Origin: Roseofilum halophilum BLCC-M91
GTDB lineage: Bacteria > Cyanobacteriota > Cyanobacteriia > Cyanobacteriales > Desertifilaceae
Length of the DNA: 59,594 nucleotides
NCBI RefSeq assembly: GCF_030068445.1
Contig: NZ_JAQPOK010000097.1
Span: forward strand, 1-59,594
Reading direction: 5' to 3'
The notes beneath the pieces are model-generated. The model was not told the origin of the DNA. It did not search any database and saw only the letters and a list, made by a program, of their open reading frames with translations. Each line of letters opens with the position of its first letter. Position 1 is the stretch's first letter. Positions 9,666-19,039 of the stretch are shown one piece after another. Position numbers and translations under genes: made by a program.

Positions 9666-9691
9666 AAACAAGGGGTTTAAGCCCCTTGTTT
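9666..9691 (+). terminator. rho-independent terminator after the linker genes
   Basis: Perfect 10-bp arms AAACAAGGGG and CCCCTTGTTT around a 6-nt loop, running into T-rich sequence. It lies 53 bp after the linker stop, so it probably closes a cpcL-linker transcript. Confidence 0.8.
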
Positions 9692-9757
9692 TGATCTAAG
9701 AGAGTTGAAAAGTGCTGAGTGGAGAGAGCTGTGATACCTTCAGTAGCTTGTCAAAAA

Positions 9758-10048
9758 ATGCGAAATTGGATCAGAAATCGCTATTTAATCTGCTCCGGTA
9801 GTTTTTTTATCTTTCAAACTTTAGAATACTCGGCCGTAGAACGATTTGAAGAATGTGTCTCTAGTCTGGGTGGAACATTGATTTCAGTAGAACCGGCTAG
9901 ACGGGTTTGGATTGGTCAACATCGACAGGTGATTTTGTATCAAGCAAAGGCCAGCTTACATACTCCCAATCATGGTTTAAAACAGTATTGGTTACAATAC
10001 GGTAGTTTCTATACGAAATTTAATGACCCTTGCGGCTCTGATGGGTGA
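9758..10048 (+). CDS. small unknown protein with CpcD-like segment
   Basis: A 96-residue protein from the ATG at 9758 (a GTG at 9719 would add 13 residues). I do not recognise it by name. Residues about 10-45 (SGSFFIFQ, then RFEECVSSLGGTLISVEPA) have the spacing of the CpcD linker fold, where SGSVFIQ and RITRLGGKIVSI occupy the same places. This is from memory, not an alignment. The remainder is basic and aromatic. It sits just after two phycobilisome linkers but beyond their terminator. The frame ends FNDPCGSDG, while an overlapping +1-type frame continues with protein-like sequence (see 10023), so the gene may be frameshifted. Confidence 0.55.
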   Translation: MRNWIRNRYLICSGSFFIFQTLEYSAVERFEECVSSLGGTLISVEPARRVWIGQHRQVILYQAKASLHTPNHGLKQYWLQYGSFYTKFNDPCGSDG

Positions 10049-10127
10049 TCCGGGAATTGCAACTGCTTTATTCGGTTCTACTCCTAGTCAATGGGCTGAA
10101 AATACCGATACCCTCACAGATATATAG
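10023..10127 (+). CDS. overlapping 34-residue ORF, possible frameshifted C-terminus
   Basis: The ATG at 10023 lies inside the end of the preceding gene, in another frame. It encodes MTLAALMGDPG, then ATALFGSTPSQWAEN, ending at a TAG at 10125-10127. It looks like the C-terminal tail of the upstream protein displaced by an indel near 10020-10030, or a translationally coupled small gene. No separate ribosome site is apparent. Confidence 0.4.
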   Translation: MTLAALMGDPGIATALFGSTPSQWAENTDTLTDI

Positions 10128-10156
10128 CTGTCATAACTTGCAGAGATTGGGGGGAC

Positions 10157-11566
10157 ATGGTGATGTTTGAGTGGACGCTGCCAAGGTTAAGTGAGATTTT
10201 AGGGGGGGCTGAGGCGATCGCCGATCGCCAAAATAAGGCCGAACGGTGTTGGTATGGGGCGATCGCCGCCTTAAATGAGTTACTCGATCGAGCGGAAGTA
10301 GCTCAAGGGCTAATCCTCTCTAGCTCTCCGATTTTGGCCCATCCCCATCCTCACGTCACCAGTTGGCTGTTTTCGCCCCTACAAGAAGGCCACTCGACCC
10401 TATTTCAGCTCCCTCCAGCCTCTTCCCAACCGGGGCTGGGGTTGCGGTTTACGCCGGTATGGTCAGGCGATCGCCAATCTTGCCCTCTCACTCCCACCAC
10501 CCCATTAGTCCCCGAAGATCCTCTGCGGGCTGAACAATTTGCCCTGGTGTTAACCCCCTCGTTTAGTTTGGTGATGGTGGTTTCCCCCCAGACGCAGACA
10601 GAGCTGGGTTTTCAGTTTTCCTTTGACCCCCAGGATATCGACAGCGCTTGGAGAGCCTTGCGATCGCGAGTCTCTGCCACCGGAATTCCAGACCAGATCG
10701 CCTATCTCGATCGCTTTTACGAGCAGTTTCCCCCCGTTGCTCCCCCCTATCAAACAGTGATGGCTTTTAGTCGATTAATCCTGCAATATCTCCCAGAACC
10801 CGAAGGAACTGGATCGAAGCCTGAGAACCCCTCAGAAATCGCCAAAACGATCGCTTCCCCAGCACCTTCTGCGACTAACCCTGCTCCTCAACCCGATCTG
10901 GAGTTACTCAAGGCGATCGCCCATGAAGTCAAAACCCCCCTAGCCACCATCCGCACCTATACGCGGCTATTGCTCAAACGCTCCAATCTTCCCCCGGAAG
11001 TCTGGAAACGCCTGCAAACCATCGACCGCGAATGTACGGAACAAATCGATCGCTTTAATCTAATTTTCCGGGCCGTTGAACTCGAAACTACTCCCACCAA
11101 GTCTCAATCGACTCATTTAACCCCAACCTCTCTAGCCCAGGTGTTTCAAGAGAGTATTCCTCGATGGCAAAAACAAGCCAGCCGTCGTAATGTCACCTTA
11201 GATGTAGTTTTACCTCAACAGACCCCTACCGTGGTCAGCGATCCCCATCTGTTGGATCAGGTGTTAAGCAATGTGATTCAAAATTTCACCTCCACCTTAC
11301 CCACGGGTTCCCATGTGCAAGTCGAAGTAACTCCCGCAGGCGATCAACTGAAACTGCAATTAATCTCGGAAACCTCTCAAAGTTGCTCGAGTTTGTCAGG
11401 GTTTAAGGCCTTGGGTCATGTGTTGATGTTTCAACCGGAAACAGGGAACTTGAGTCTCAATTTGAGCGTGACCAAAAACTTGTTTGAGGCGATCGGGGGT
11501 AAACTGTTGATTCGTCAACGACCTCAGCACGGAGAGGTGATGACGATTTTCTTACCCATCCGATGA
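10157..11566 (+). CDS. histidine kinase with degenerate ATPase domain
   Basis: A 469-residue soluble protein. Residues 1-205 form a sensor region ending FSFDPQDIDSAWRALRSRV, possibly a DICT-type domain (tentative). A Pro-rich linker (about 213-247) follows. HisKA has His256 in AIAHEVKTPLATIR. The C-terminal part keeps QVLSNVIQN at the N-box but lacks a recognisable DxGxG loop: the region reads LQLISETSQSC, and the usual GxGLGL is replaced by GNLSLNLS before VTKNLFEAIGGKL. It therefore looks like a kinase with an impaired or unusual ATP site. The ATG at 10157 follows a GGGGG tract. It precedes the membrane-fusion/permease pair by 150 bp. Confidence 0.8.
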   Translation: MVMFEWTLPRLSEILGGAEAIADRQNKAERCWYGAIAALNELLDRAEVAQGLILSSSPILAHPHPHVTSWLFSPLQEGHSTLFQLPPASSQPGLGLRFTPVWSGDRQSCPLTPTTPLVPEDPLRAEQFALVLTPSFSLVMVVSPQTQTELGFQFSFDPQDIDSAWRALRSRVSATGIPDQIAYLDRFYEQFPPVAPPYQTVMAFSRLILQYLPEPEGTGSKPENPSEIAKTIASPAPSATNPAPQPDLELLKAIAHEVKTPLATIRTYTRLLLKRSNLPPEVWKRLQTIDRECTEQIDRFNLIFRAVELETTPTKSQSTHLTPTSLAQVFQESIPRWQKQASRRNVTLDVVLPQQTPTVVSDPHLLDQVLSNVIQNFTSTLPTGSHVQVEVTPAGDQLKLQLISETSQSCSSLSGFKALGHVLMFQPETGNLSLNLSVTKNLFEAIGGKLLIRQRPQHGEVMTIFLPIR

Positions 11567-11716
11567 AGGATTCCATAGGCGATGCTAGATTAAAAGTATT
11601 GGGGCAAGAGCTGGATCGGTTAAAATTTCCAGTCCGATGCTGAATGGGGGTGCAGGGAGTGAACTCTCCATAAGAACCCTAGTTTATTTGTGCTAACACT
11701 GAAGGAACATTAAATC

Positions 11717-13219
11717 ATGCAATTCCCCCTCATCCACCCAAAACTGGAAAAACCTCTGCCTTGGCTGTTGGGACTCGTAGCCGTTTCTGTCTTTACCGGC
11801 ACTGGAATCATGTACCTGAGCAGTGGGAGATCGACTTCTCAAGGGGAGGCGATCGCCTCCTTGACGGTTCCTGCCCAAGCCTCGACCCTCACTATTCGCA
11901 TCAATGCCAGTGGGGTAGTGCAACCCGTTAGGCGCGTTAATGTCAGTCCCAAAGTGCAAGGACGATTAGCCGAACTCTATGTGGAACAAGGCGATCGCGT
12001 GGAAAAAGGACAACCGATCGCCCGCATGGAACGGGAGGAACTCGAAGCCCAACTGCGGCAAGCCCAAGCCAGATTTACCCGCGTCCAAGCCGAACTCGAT
12101 AAGGCGATCGCCGGAACTCGCTCTGAAGACATTGCCGAAGCCCAAGCCAGACTCAGACGCGCCCAAGCCAATTTAGCCGAACTACAAGCCGGAAGTCGTC
12201 CGGAAGACATTGCCGAAGCCCAAGCTGCCCTCAGCCGCGCCCAAGCTCTGGTGGCTGAAGCCCAATCTCGGTTAGATTTAGCCCAAGAACGGGCGCAACG
12301 GAATCAACGCCTCGCCGATGAGGGAGCCATTTCCAGAGATGAACTCGATCAACGGCTTGACGATCGCCGCCGCGCCCAAGCCTATCTGGAGCAAACCCAA
12401 GCTGGGGCGATCGAGGCCCAACGCCGTCTAGAGCGCCTGCAAAATGGCACGAGAATTGAAGAGATTGCCCAAGCCCAAGCCACCGTCGCCGAATCCCAAG
12501 CCGCCCTAGACCGACTGGTGAATGGTACTCGCCCCGAAGATATTGCCCAAGCCCAAGCCCAACTCGCGGAAGCCAAAGGAAATCTGGAATACTACCAAGT
12601 GCAACTCGACGATACGGAAGTCAAAGCCCCCTTTTCTGGGTTAATTGTGCAGAAATATGCCGACCCCGGAGCCTTTGTTACCCCAGTCACCGCCGCCTCT
12701 TCAGCAGACTCGGCCACCTCAACCTCGGTTGTGGCTTTGGCCCAAGGATTGGAGGTTCTCGCCAAAGTCCCCGAAGCGGATATTAGCCAAATTTACCCCA
12801 ATCAAAAGGTGGAAATTGTTGCCGATGCCTATCCCGATCGCACCTTTGAAGGTCGCGTTCATCTGATTGCCCCGGAAGCAATTAATGAACGGGATGTTAC
12901 TTTGTTTCAAGTGCGAGTAGAAATTGAAACGGGCTTAGACTTGCTCCAGTCGGGGATGAATGTCGATTTGTCGTTTGTTGGCGATGAACTTACGGATGCC
13001 TTAGTTGTGCCCACCGTTGCCATTATTACCAATCAGGGAGAAACCGGGGTGTTAGTGCCTGGCGATCGCGATCGACCGGAATTTCAACCAGTAACAATTG
13101 GTTCCGTCTTAGGCAATCAGATCCAAATTTTAGAAGGCATTGAACCCGGTCAACCCGTGTTTGTGGAATTACCCGACGGCAAAACCCTAGATGAAATTAT
13201 TAAACGGGAGATCGAATAG
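11717..13219 (+). CDS. HlyD/MacA-type membrane fusion protein
   Basis: A 500-residue periplasmic adaptor. One N-terminal membrane segment (about 14-36) is followed by a biotinyl-lipoyl-like half (GRLAELYVEQGDRVEKGQPIARM), a long helical hairpin, the second half (DDTEVKAPFSGLIVQKY) and a beta-barrel/C-terminal domain. The hairpin contains four copies of a motif GTRxEDIAxAQA (DNA near 12112, 12190, 12447 and 12524), evidence of internal duplication. It belongs with DevB/MacA adaptors of ABC exporters. The permease starts 5 bp downstream. No ATPase gene is adjacent. Confidence 0.9.
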   Translation: MQFPLIHPKLEKPLPWLLGLVAVSVFTGTGIMYLSSGRSTSQGEAIASLTVPAQASTLTIRINASGVVQPVRRVNVSPKVQGRLAELYVEQGDRVEKGQPIARMEREELEAQLRQAQARFTRVQAELDKAIAGTRSEDIAEAQARLRRAQANLAELQAGSRPEDIAEAQAALSRAQALVAEAQSRLDLAQERAQRNQRLADEGAISRDELDQRLDDRRRAQAYLEQTQAGAIEAQRRLERLQNGTRIEEIAQAQATVAESQAALDRLVNGTRPEDIAQAQAQLAEAKGNLEYYQVQLDDTEVKAPFSGLIVQKYADPGAFVTPVTAASSADSATSTSVVALAQGLEVLAKVPEADISQIYPNQKVEIVADAYPDRTFEGRVHLIAPEAINERDVTLFQVRVEIETGLDLLQSGMNVDLSFVGDELTDALVVPTVAIITNQGETGVLVPGDRDRPEFQPVTIGSVLGNQIQILEGIEPGQPVFVELPDGKTLDEIIKREIE

Positions 13220-13224
13220 AGCGT

Positions 13225-14442
13225 ATGGACATTCTAGAAAGTATCACCATTGCCGGTAAAACCCTGCTGGGCAATAAAGTCCGCAGTAGTTTAACCATGC
13301 TGGGCATTATTATCGGTAACTCCTCTGTGATTGCCATGATTGGCATTGGTGAAGGGGCCCAAAATTTTGTCCGGGCTGAGGTCGATTCCTTGGGGCCCAA
13401 TGTGTTATTTGTGTTACCCGGTAGTCCAGAAGCGCAAAGACGACCCGTTTTTTCTCCCCAAACCCTGGTGCTTGAGGATGCCGAGGCGATCGCCGAACAA
13501 GTCCCGGATGTGGAAGCCGTCGCTCCCATGCTCACCGCCAGTGAAATGATTCAGTATCGGGGTCAAAATGTCTCCAGTTCTATTACCGGAAGTACCCCGG
13601 AATTACTCCCCGTTCGGAGTTTAGATGTGGCTAAAGGTCGGTTTATTACGGAATTGGATTTGAAGCGCCGAGAAACTGTCGTGGCTTTAGGCTCGGAATT
13701 AGCAGAACGGTTATTTGGCGACTTAAATCCTGTGGGGGAAACCGTGCGCTTAAAGTCCGTCAGTTTTCGCGTGGTTGGCGTGATGCAAGCGAAGGGTTCA
13801 TCCTTTGGCGATAACATGGATATGAGCGCCTATATTCCCCTGACTACCATGACCAATCGGATTACGGGGAACACTTCACCCTATGGGACTCAAGTGACGT
13901 TTATTTCCATTTCCATTCAGTCGGAAGATCGCATGGATGCCGCTAAGTTCCAGATCGAGAACCTGCTGCGTTTCCGACATAAAATCACCGATGAGGATGA
14001 TTTTACCGTGCGCTCCCAAAAGGAATTAATGAGTATTTTAGGGAGCATTACCGGAGCGCTCACGGTGATGTTGGCAGCGATCGCCGGAATTTCCTTACTC
14101 GTTGGCGGCATCGGTATTATGAATATCATGCTCGTCTCTGTGACCGAACGCACCCAAGAAATCGGGTTAAGAAAGGCGATCGGAGCATCGGAGCAAGATA
14201 TCTTGGTTCAGTTTATGATCGAAGCCGTAATTTTATCGATCATGGGTGGATTAATTGGTACGGGTGTGGGAATTGGTGGCATCTGGATCATTAGTATCTT
14301 CACTCCCCTAGAAGCCCAAATTTCCCTAATGGCCATTTCCACAGCCGTTGGTGTTTCCGGAAGCATTGGCCTATTTTTTGGCGTATTTCCCGCTCAACAA
14401 GCAGCCAAACTTGACCCCATTGTGGCCTTGCGTAGTGCTTAA
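13225..14442 (+). CDS. MacB/DevC-like ABC transporter permease
   Basis: A 405-residue permease of the MacB/FtsX type: one N-terminal membrane helix (about 20-42), a large periplasmic domain (about 45-270), and three C-terminal helices containing GGIGIMNIMLVSVTERTQEIGLRKAIGA, the family signature. It lacks the N-terminal ATPase domain of true MacB, so it needs a separate ATP-binding subunit. It is 5 bp after the fusion protein, clearly one operon. The expected ATPase does not follow: the next gene is icd after 167 bp. The exported substrate is unknown; relatives export glycolipids or peptides. Confidence 0.9.
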   Translation: MDILESITIAGKTLLGNKVRSSLTMLGIIIGNSSVIAMIGIGEGAQNFVRAEVDSLGPNVLFVLPGSPEAQRRPVFSPQTLVLEDAEAIAEQVPDVEAVAPMLTASEMIQYRGQNVSSSITGSTPELLPVRSLDVAKGRFITELDLKRRETVVALGSELAERLFGDLNPVGETVRLKSVSFRVVGVMQAKGSSFGDNMDMSAYIPLTTMTNRITGNTSPYGTQVTFISISIQSEDRMDAAKFQIENLLRFRHKITDEDDFTVRSQKELMSILGSITGALTVMLAAIAGISLLVGGIGIMNIMLVSVTERTQEIGLRKAIGASEQDILVQFMIEAVILSIMGGLIGTGVGIGGIWIISIFTPLEAQISLMAISTAVGVSGSIGLFFGVFPAQQAAKLDPIVALRSA

Positions 14443-14609
14443 GCCACCCTCAGATACCCATTACCCATTACCCATTTTTCCCTCCCCACCACTAAACCTG
14501 GAAAAAAGATAAATCCTTGACCGGTTTGCCAAAAGGATCTGGTAGCCTGGTACGTGCTTTAACCGAACACCGGTAAGCACAAATCCTTAATGTCAGGAAT
14601 GATTACCTT

Positions 14610-16034
14610 ATGTACGAGAAAATTACCCCTCCCGAAACCGGCGAAAAAATCACCTTTGCTGAAGGTAAACCCATTGTTCCCGACCATCCCATCATTCCCT
14701 TCATTCGTGGAGATGGTACGGGGGTAGACCTTTGGCCCGCCTCTCAGAAGGTCTTTGATGCGGCAATTCAAGCGGCCTACGGCGGAAAACGGAAAATTTC
14801 CTGGTGTAAGGTGTATGCGGGTGATGAAGCCTGCGATCGATATGGAACCTACCAGTATTTACCCGAAGATACCCTCAAGGCGATCGGCGAATATGGAGTC
14901 GCCATTAAAGGCCCCTTAACCACCCCCATTGGTGGCGGTATTCGCTCCCTCAACGTGGCTTTGCGGCAAATCTTCGATCTGTATGCTTGTGTGCGTCCCT
15001 GTCGTTACTACGCTGGAACGCCCTCACCCCACAAAACCCCAGAGAAAATGAATGTGATTATCTATCGGGAAAATACCGAAGATATTTACTTGGGTATTGA
15101 GTGGCGCGAAGGCACAGAGATCGTTAAGAAGTTAATTGAATACCTCAATACTGACCTCATTCCGGCCACCCCTGAACATGGCAAAAAGCAAATCCGCCTC
15201 GACTCTGGCATTGGCATTAAGCCCATCAGTAAAACTGGAACCCAACGACTGGTGAAGCGGGCGATCGAAAACGCCCTCCGGCTACCCAAAGAAAAACAAA
15301 TGGTGACCTTGGTTCATAAAGGTAATATTATGAAATATACTGAGGGAGCCTTCCGCGACTGGGGTTATGAGTTAGCAACCACTGAGTTTCGCGACCAATG
15401 TGTTACCGAGCGCGAATCCTGGATTTTGAGCAATAAAGAAGAAAATCCAGACATTAGTTTAGAAGACAATGCTCGCAAACTTGAACCGGGTTATGATGCC
15501 TTAACCACCGATAAAAAACAAGAAGCCTGTGCGGAAGTTAAAGCCGTTCTGGAGGCGATCTGGGAAACCCACGGTAATGGCAAATGGAAAGAAAAAGTCA
15601 TGGTCAATGACCGGATTGCCGATAGTATTTTTCAACAACTACAAACCCGTCCCGGAGAATATTCGATCCTCGCCACCATGAATTTAAATGGGGATTATCT
15701 TTCGGATGCTGCGGCTGCCATTGTCGGGGGTTTAGGTATGGGCCCAGGGGCAAATATTGGCGATACTTGTGCGATTTTTGAAGCCACCCATGGTACTGCC
15801 CCCAAACACGCAGGTTTGGATCGGGTTAATCCGGGATCGTTGATTCTTTCGGGAGTCATGATGTTGGAGTACATGGGTTGGCAAGAAGCAGCAGACTTAA
15901 TCAAAATGGGCATCGAAAAGGCCATTTCTAATCGGGAAGTGACCTATGATTTAGCCCGATTAATGGAGCCTCCGGTTAAGCCCCCTCTGAAATGTTCGGA
16001 GTTTGCGGACGCGATTATTAAATACTTTGGCTAA
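14610..16034 (+). CDS. icd: NADP-dependent isocitrate dehydrogenase
   Basis: A 474-residue enzyme that oxidatively decarboxylates isocitrate to 2-oxoglutarate, the carbon skeleton for ammonium assimilation in cyanobacteria. Substrate-binding sequence [57 protein letters not shown] and the cofactor-side [11 protein letters not shown] are all present. It is longer than the enterobacterial enzyme because of an insertion around residues 255-320, which is usual in cyanobacteria. An AGGAA ribosome site precedes the ATG. It stands alone. Confidence 0.96.
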   Translation: MYEKITPPETGEKITFAEGKPIVPDHPIIPFIRGDGTGVDLWPASQKVFDAAIQAAYGGKRKISWCKVYAGDEACDRYGTYQYLPEDTLKAIGEYGVAIKGPLTTPIGGGIRSLNVALRQIFDLYACVRPCRYYAGTPSPHKTPEKMNVIIYRENTEDIYLGIEWREGTEIVKKLIEYLNTDLIPATPEHGKKQIRLDSGIGIKPISKTGTQRLVKRAIENALRLPKEKQMVTLVHKGNIMKYTEGAFRDWGYELATTEFRDQCVTERESWILSNKEENPDISLEDNARKLEPGYDALTTDKKQEACAEVKAVLEAIWETHGNGKWKEKVMVNDRIADSIFQQLQTRPGEYSILATMNLNGDYLSDAAAAIVGGLGMGPGANIGDTCAIFEATHGTAPKHAGLDRVNPGSLILSGVMMLEYMGWQEAADLIKMGIEKAISNREVTYDLARLMEPPVKPPLKCSEFADAIIKYFG

Positions 16035-16049
16035 GTCCAGATAAGCTGG

Positions 16050-16085
16050 GTAGGTTGGGTTGAGGCAGGTTTCAACCCAACCTAC
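16050..16085. repeat. inverted repeat between icd and ndk
   Basis: 14-bp arms GTAGGTTGGGTTGA and TCAACCCAACCTAC around an 8-nt loop. It could serve as a terminator structure between the convergent icd and ndk, but there is no T-run. It belongs to the general class of GTAGG-type palindromes seen across the window. Confidence 0.7.
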
Positions 16086-16149
16086 AATTTTAAGCTTGCT
16101 AGTCCAGTACAAAATAATACTGTAACTCCGTTACAGCGCAAAGCATTGC

Positions 16150-16599
16150 TTATTCGTGTATCCAGGACATCATGGTAGGCTGCCAAGACACTAATTCTTC
16201 TTCTTTAAACCATAGGGCAATTTCGTTTTGAGCCGTTTCAATCGCATCCGAACCATGGATCAAATTGCGGCCCACATCAACCCCAAAATCGCCGCGAATG
16301 GTTCCGGGTTCTGCACTTAAGGGATTGGTTGCGCCGATCATTTTCCGAGCTGATGCGACGACTCCATCCCCTTCCCAGACCATGGCGACTACTGGCCCGG
16401 ACGTAATAAACTCGATTAAGCTACTGAAAAACGGCCGTTCTTTATGCACAGCATAATGCTGCTCGGCTAGTTCCCGACTGACATTGATCAACTTTAAGCC
16501 CACTAATGTAAAGCCTTTGCTTTCCAAGCGACTGATGATGTTACCCACGAATCCCCGTTGCACACCGTCGGGTTTAATGGCGAGAAAAGTACGTTCCAA
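16150..16599 (-). CDS. ndk: nucleoside diphosphate kinase
   Basis: A 149-residue enzyme that transfers the gamma phosphate between nucleoside tri- and diphosphates. The active-site segment NLIHGSD has the phospho-accepting His115. The N-terminal [10 protein letters not shown] and the RPFF and ATNP motifs are typical. Length is standard for the tetrameric or hexameric bacterial type. The start at 16599 has AGGAG about 9 bp upstream on the minus strand. Confidence 0.96.
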   Translation of the reverse strand: MERTFLAIKPDGVQRGFVGNIISRLESKGFTLVGLKLINVSRELAEQHYAVHKERPFFSSLIEFITSGPVVAMVWEGDGVVASARKMIGATNPLSAEPGTIRGDFGVDVGRNLIHGSDAIETAQNEIALWFKEEELVSWQPTMMSWIHE

Positions 16600-16691
16600 A
16601 GTAATCTCCTTTTTAGATGAGCGCCTCCAATTATCTCATTAAACCCAAAATATAATGGAGAAATTAGGGGATACACTGGAGGCTCATCAAC

Positions 16692-16802
16692 ATGGCTCTA
16701 CATCTTGGCTCTTTTATTTCCTTGTCAGAACAGGAATGGTTAGTGGCGGAAATTTCCAGTTGGCTGGAAGAGTACAGGCGATCGCTCCCACCCAGGATCT
16801 AG
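16692..16802 (+). pseudogene. short ORF resembling a protein C-terminus
   Basis: A 36-codon frame (MALHLGSFISLSEQEWL, then AEISSWLEEYR). The pattern of a loop followed by SEQEWLVAEISSWL looks like a conserved amphipathic C-terminal segment rather than random translation. No longer frame extends it upstream, so it may be the remnant of a decayed gene. A 61-codon frame in another register (16655-16840) overlaps it and looks less protein-like. The rest of the spacer between ndk and leuB (16600-16913) shows nothing else. Confidence 0.3.
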
Positions 16803-16913
16803 AACTTGACTATGATATCAACTGGAACTCAAAAATATAGTTTTTGATGGAAATGAAATAGCGCTATAGTGGAAAATTGCAAGCAATTGAGCAAAAAATA
16901 AACCGATAAGGTT

Positions 16914-18008
16914 ATGACTGAGCATTACCGGATTACGTTACTTCCAGGGGATGGCATTGGCAGCGAAATTATCGCTGTGATGGTGGATGTCTTGAAGACG
17001 ATCGCCCCGAAGTTTGATTTAGAGTTTACGTTTCAAGAAGCTCTCATCGGTGGATCGGCGATCGATGCGACGGGTAATCCCCTCCCAGAAGAAACCCTGA
17101 ACACCTGTCGTGAGAGTGATGCGGTTTTGTTGGCAGCGATCGGGGGCTATAAATGGGATAATCTACCCCGTCATCAACGACCGGAAACCGGACTTTTAGG
17201 GTTGCGATCGGGGTTAGGATTGTTTGCTAATCTGCGACCGGCAACCATTTTACCCCAACTGATGGATGCGTCTACCCTGAAACGGGAAGTCGTGGAAGGG
17301 GTGGATATTATGGTCGTGCGAGAATTGACCGGTGGGGTCTATTTTGGCGAACCCAAAGGTGTTTTTGAGACCGAAACCGGGCAAAAACGGGGCGTGAATA
17401 CCATGGCTTATACGGAAGGGGAAATCGATCGCATCGCCAAAGTTGCCTTTGAAACAGCTCAGAAGCGCAACGGTCAACTCTGTTCGGTGGATAAAGCCAA
17501 TGTACTGGAAGTATCGCAACTTTGGCGCGATCGCATCACTGCCCTATCTTCCCAATACCCCGATGTCCAACTCTCCCACCTCTATGTGGATAATGCCGCC
17601 ATGCAACTGGTGAGAGCGCCCAAACAATTTGATACCATCGTCACCAGTAACTTGTTTGGGGATATTCTCTCCGATGCCGCCGCCATGTTAACCGGGAGTA
17701 TTGGCATGTTACCCTCGGCTAGTTTAGGCGCATCGGGCCCTGGAGTCTTTGAACCCGTCCATGGATCGGCCCCGGATATCGCGGGACAAGATAAGGCTAA
17801 CCCCCTGGCTCAGGTTCTCAGTGCAGCCATGATGTTACGGTATGCATTGAATCAACCAGCAGCAGCACAGGCGATCGAAGATGCAGTTCAAACGGTTCTC
17901 AACCAAGGCTATCGCACGGGCGATATTATGTCTGAAGGACAACAGTTAGTTGGATGTCGGGAAATGGGAGACGCTCTGCTCAGAGCGCTGAATTCAATTA
18001 ACAATTAA
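16914..18008 (+). CDS. leuB: 3-isopropylmalate dehydrogenase
   Basis: A 364-residue enzyme of leucine synthesis that oxidises and decarboxylates 3-isopropylmalate with NAD. Signatures: [11 protein letters not shown] at the start, [47 protein letters not shown] and [18 protein letters not shown]. Asp in the C-terminal cofactor loop (HGSAPDIAG) fits NAD use. The last codons (SINN) and stop fall inside the start of the heptamer repeat, so the extreme C-terminus may have been reset by it. No leuCD neighbours are seen. Confidence 0.95.
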   Translation: MTEHYRITLLPGDGIGSEIIAVMVDVLKTIAPKFDLEFTFQEALIGGSAIDATGNPLPEETLNTCRESDAVLLAAIGGYKWDNLPRHQRPETGLLGLRSGLGLFANLRPATILPQLMDASTLKREVVEGVDIMVVRELTGGVYFGEPKGVFETETGQKRGVNTMAYTEGEIDRIAKVAFETAQKRNGQLCSVDKANVLEVSQLWRDRITALSSQYPDVQLSHLYVDNAAMQLVRAPKQFDTIVTSNLFGDILSDAAAMLTGSIGMLPSASLGASGPGVFEPVHGSAPDIAGQDKANPLAQVLSAAMMLRYALNQPAAAQAIEDAVQTVLNQGYRTGDIMSEGQQLVGCREMGDALLRALNSINN

Positions 18009-18041
18009 CAATTAATAATTAATAATTAATAATTAATTATT
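17994..18041. repeat. AT-rich heptamer tandem repeat at the leuB stop
   Basis: Tandem AATTAAC and AATTAAT units. The stop codon of leuB lies within the first units. Confidence 0.7.
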
Positions 18042-18053
18042 GACTAAAACCCC

Positions 18054-18114
18054 GTAGGGGCGGGTTATACCCAAATCTTGTAGACTAACAACTATTGCAA
18101 GTAAACCCGCCCTC
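18054..18114. repeat. palindromic repeat, GTAGGGGCGGGTT family
   Basis: A 61-bp element with ends GTAGGGGCGGGTT and AACCCGCCCTC and a variable middle. It is the reverse orientation of the B-type unit at 20821. Confidence 0.75.
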
Positions 18115-18246
18115 CCCCACCCTGTCTCTACAGTACGCAGAAAGTAGCAACCATTTAAGGATTTGATATTACAACATTGCTGACGTGGGGCAACTCAAAA
18201 ATATGATAAAATAATCAACACTGACGCTTCCCGGTATCCAATCATC

Positions 18247-18954
18247 ATGTTAGCCACTTCTTCAGCCTACAAAATTACTTGGGAAAAACTACCGGACGAC
18301 TTTCAACTCCCCGACGATCCTGTGGATAATATTCATCAACCTGCCCTAGCTGCGGCTTTAACCGAAAGTTTAGACCAAGCGGGAAGATTACCCGAAAATT
18401 CCCTCACGCCAACGAACTATGGCATCTGTGCCAAAGTCAATGGCAAAATGGTGGTTAAAGCTCCCGATTGGGCTTATATTCCCCAGATTCGAGTGGAGCG
18501 TCCAGAGGTGATCCGCAGTTATACGCCGAACTTACAAGGAGATCTACCGGTTCTTGTCCTAGAATTTTTATCGGATACTGACGGAGGGGAATATTCAATC
18601 AAAGCTACCTATCCCCCAGGCAAGTATTTCTATTACGAGCAAATCTTGTGCGTGCCCAATTACGGCATTTTTGACCCAAAAACGGGAGAATTAGAATTCT
18701 ATTGTTTAGGCAACCAGCAACGCTACGCTATCAAATCGCCGAATTCAGAAGGGCAATTTTGGATACCGGAAATGGGTTTATATCTGGGAGTTTGGCAAGG
18801 GTGTCGAGAAAATCTAGAGAGCTATTGGCTACGCTGGTGGGATGAACAGGGTAATCTCTTGCTGTGGGGTACAGAGAAAGTGGAGCAAGAACGGCAACGA
18901 GCCGATCGCCTAGCCGCCCAATTACGAGCCGCAGGCATTGAGGTCAATGAATAA
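18247..18954 (+). CDS. Uma2 family (DUF820) putative endonuclease
   Basis: A 235-residue member of the Uma2 subfamily containing FLSDTDGGEYS. Core residues: VKAPDWAYIP (Asp), VLVLEFLS (Glu) and the YPPGKYFYYEQIL helix. The C-terminus is a coiled tail, EKVEQERQRADRLAAQLR. The ATG at 18247 begins a hydrophilic start that matches the family layout. Function is unknown. The stop lies at the edge of another heptamer repeat. Confidence 0.88.
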   Translation: MLATSSAYKITWEKLPDDFQLPDDPVDNIHQPALAAALTESLDQAGRLPENSLTPTNYGICAKVNGKMVVKAPDWAYIPQIRVERPEVIRSYTPNLQGDLPVLVLEFLSDTDGGEYSIKATYPPGKYFYYEQILCVPNYGIFDPKTGELEFYCLGNQQRYAIKSPNSEGQFWIPEMGLYLGVWQGCRENLESYWLRWWDEQGNLLLWGTEKVEQERQRADRLAAQLRAAGIEVNE

Positions 18955-19013
18955 TGAATAATGAACAATTAACAATGAACAATTAACAATGAACAATTAA
19001 TAATTAACAATTG
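18946..19013. repeat. AT-rich heptamer tandem repeat
   Basis: Repeating AATGAACAATTAAC-type units between the Uma2 stop and the amidase start, overlapping the Uma2 stop codon. Confidence 0.7.
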
Positions 19014-19039
19014 ACCAACTGCTATTTCAATAAAATGCC

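Noticed and set aside
18247-18954. Loss of the catalytic Asp in this Uma2 protein
   Set aside because: The Asp is present in the PDWAYIP motif, so the core looks intact.
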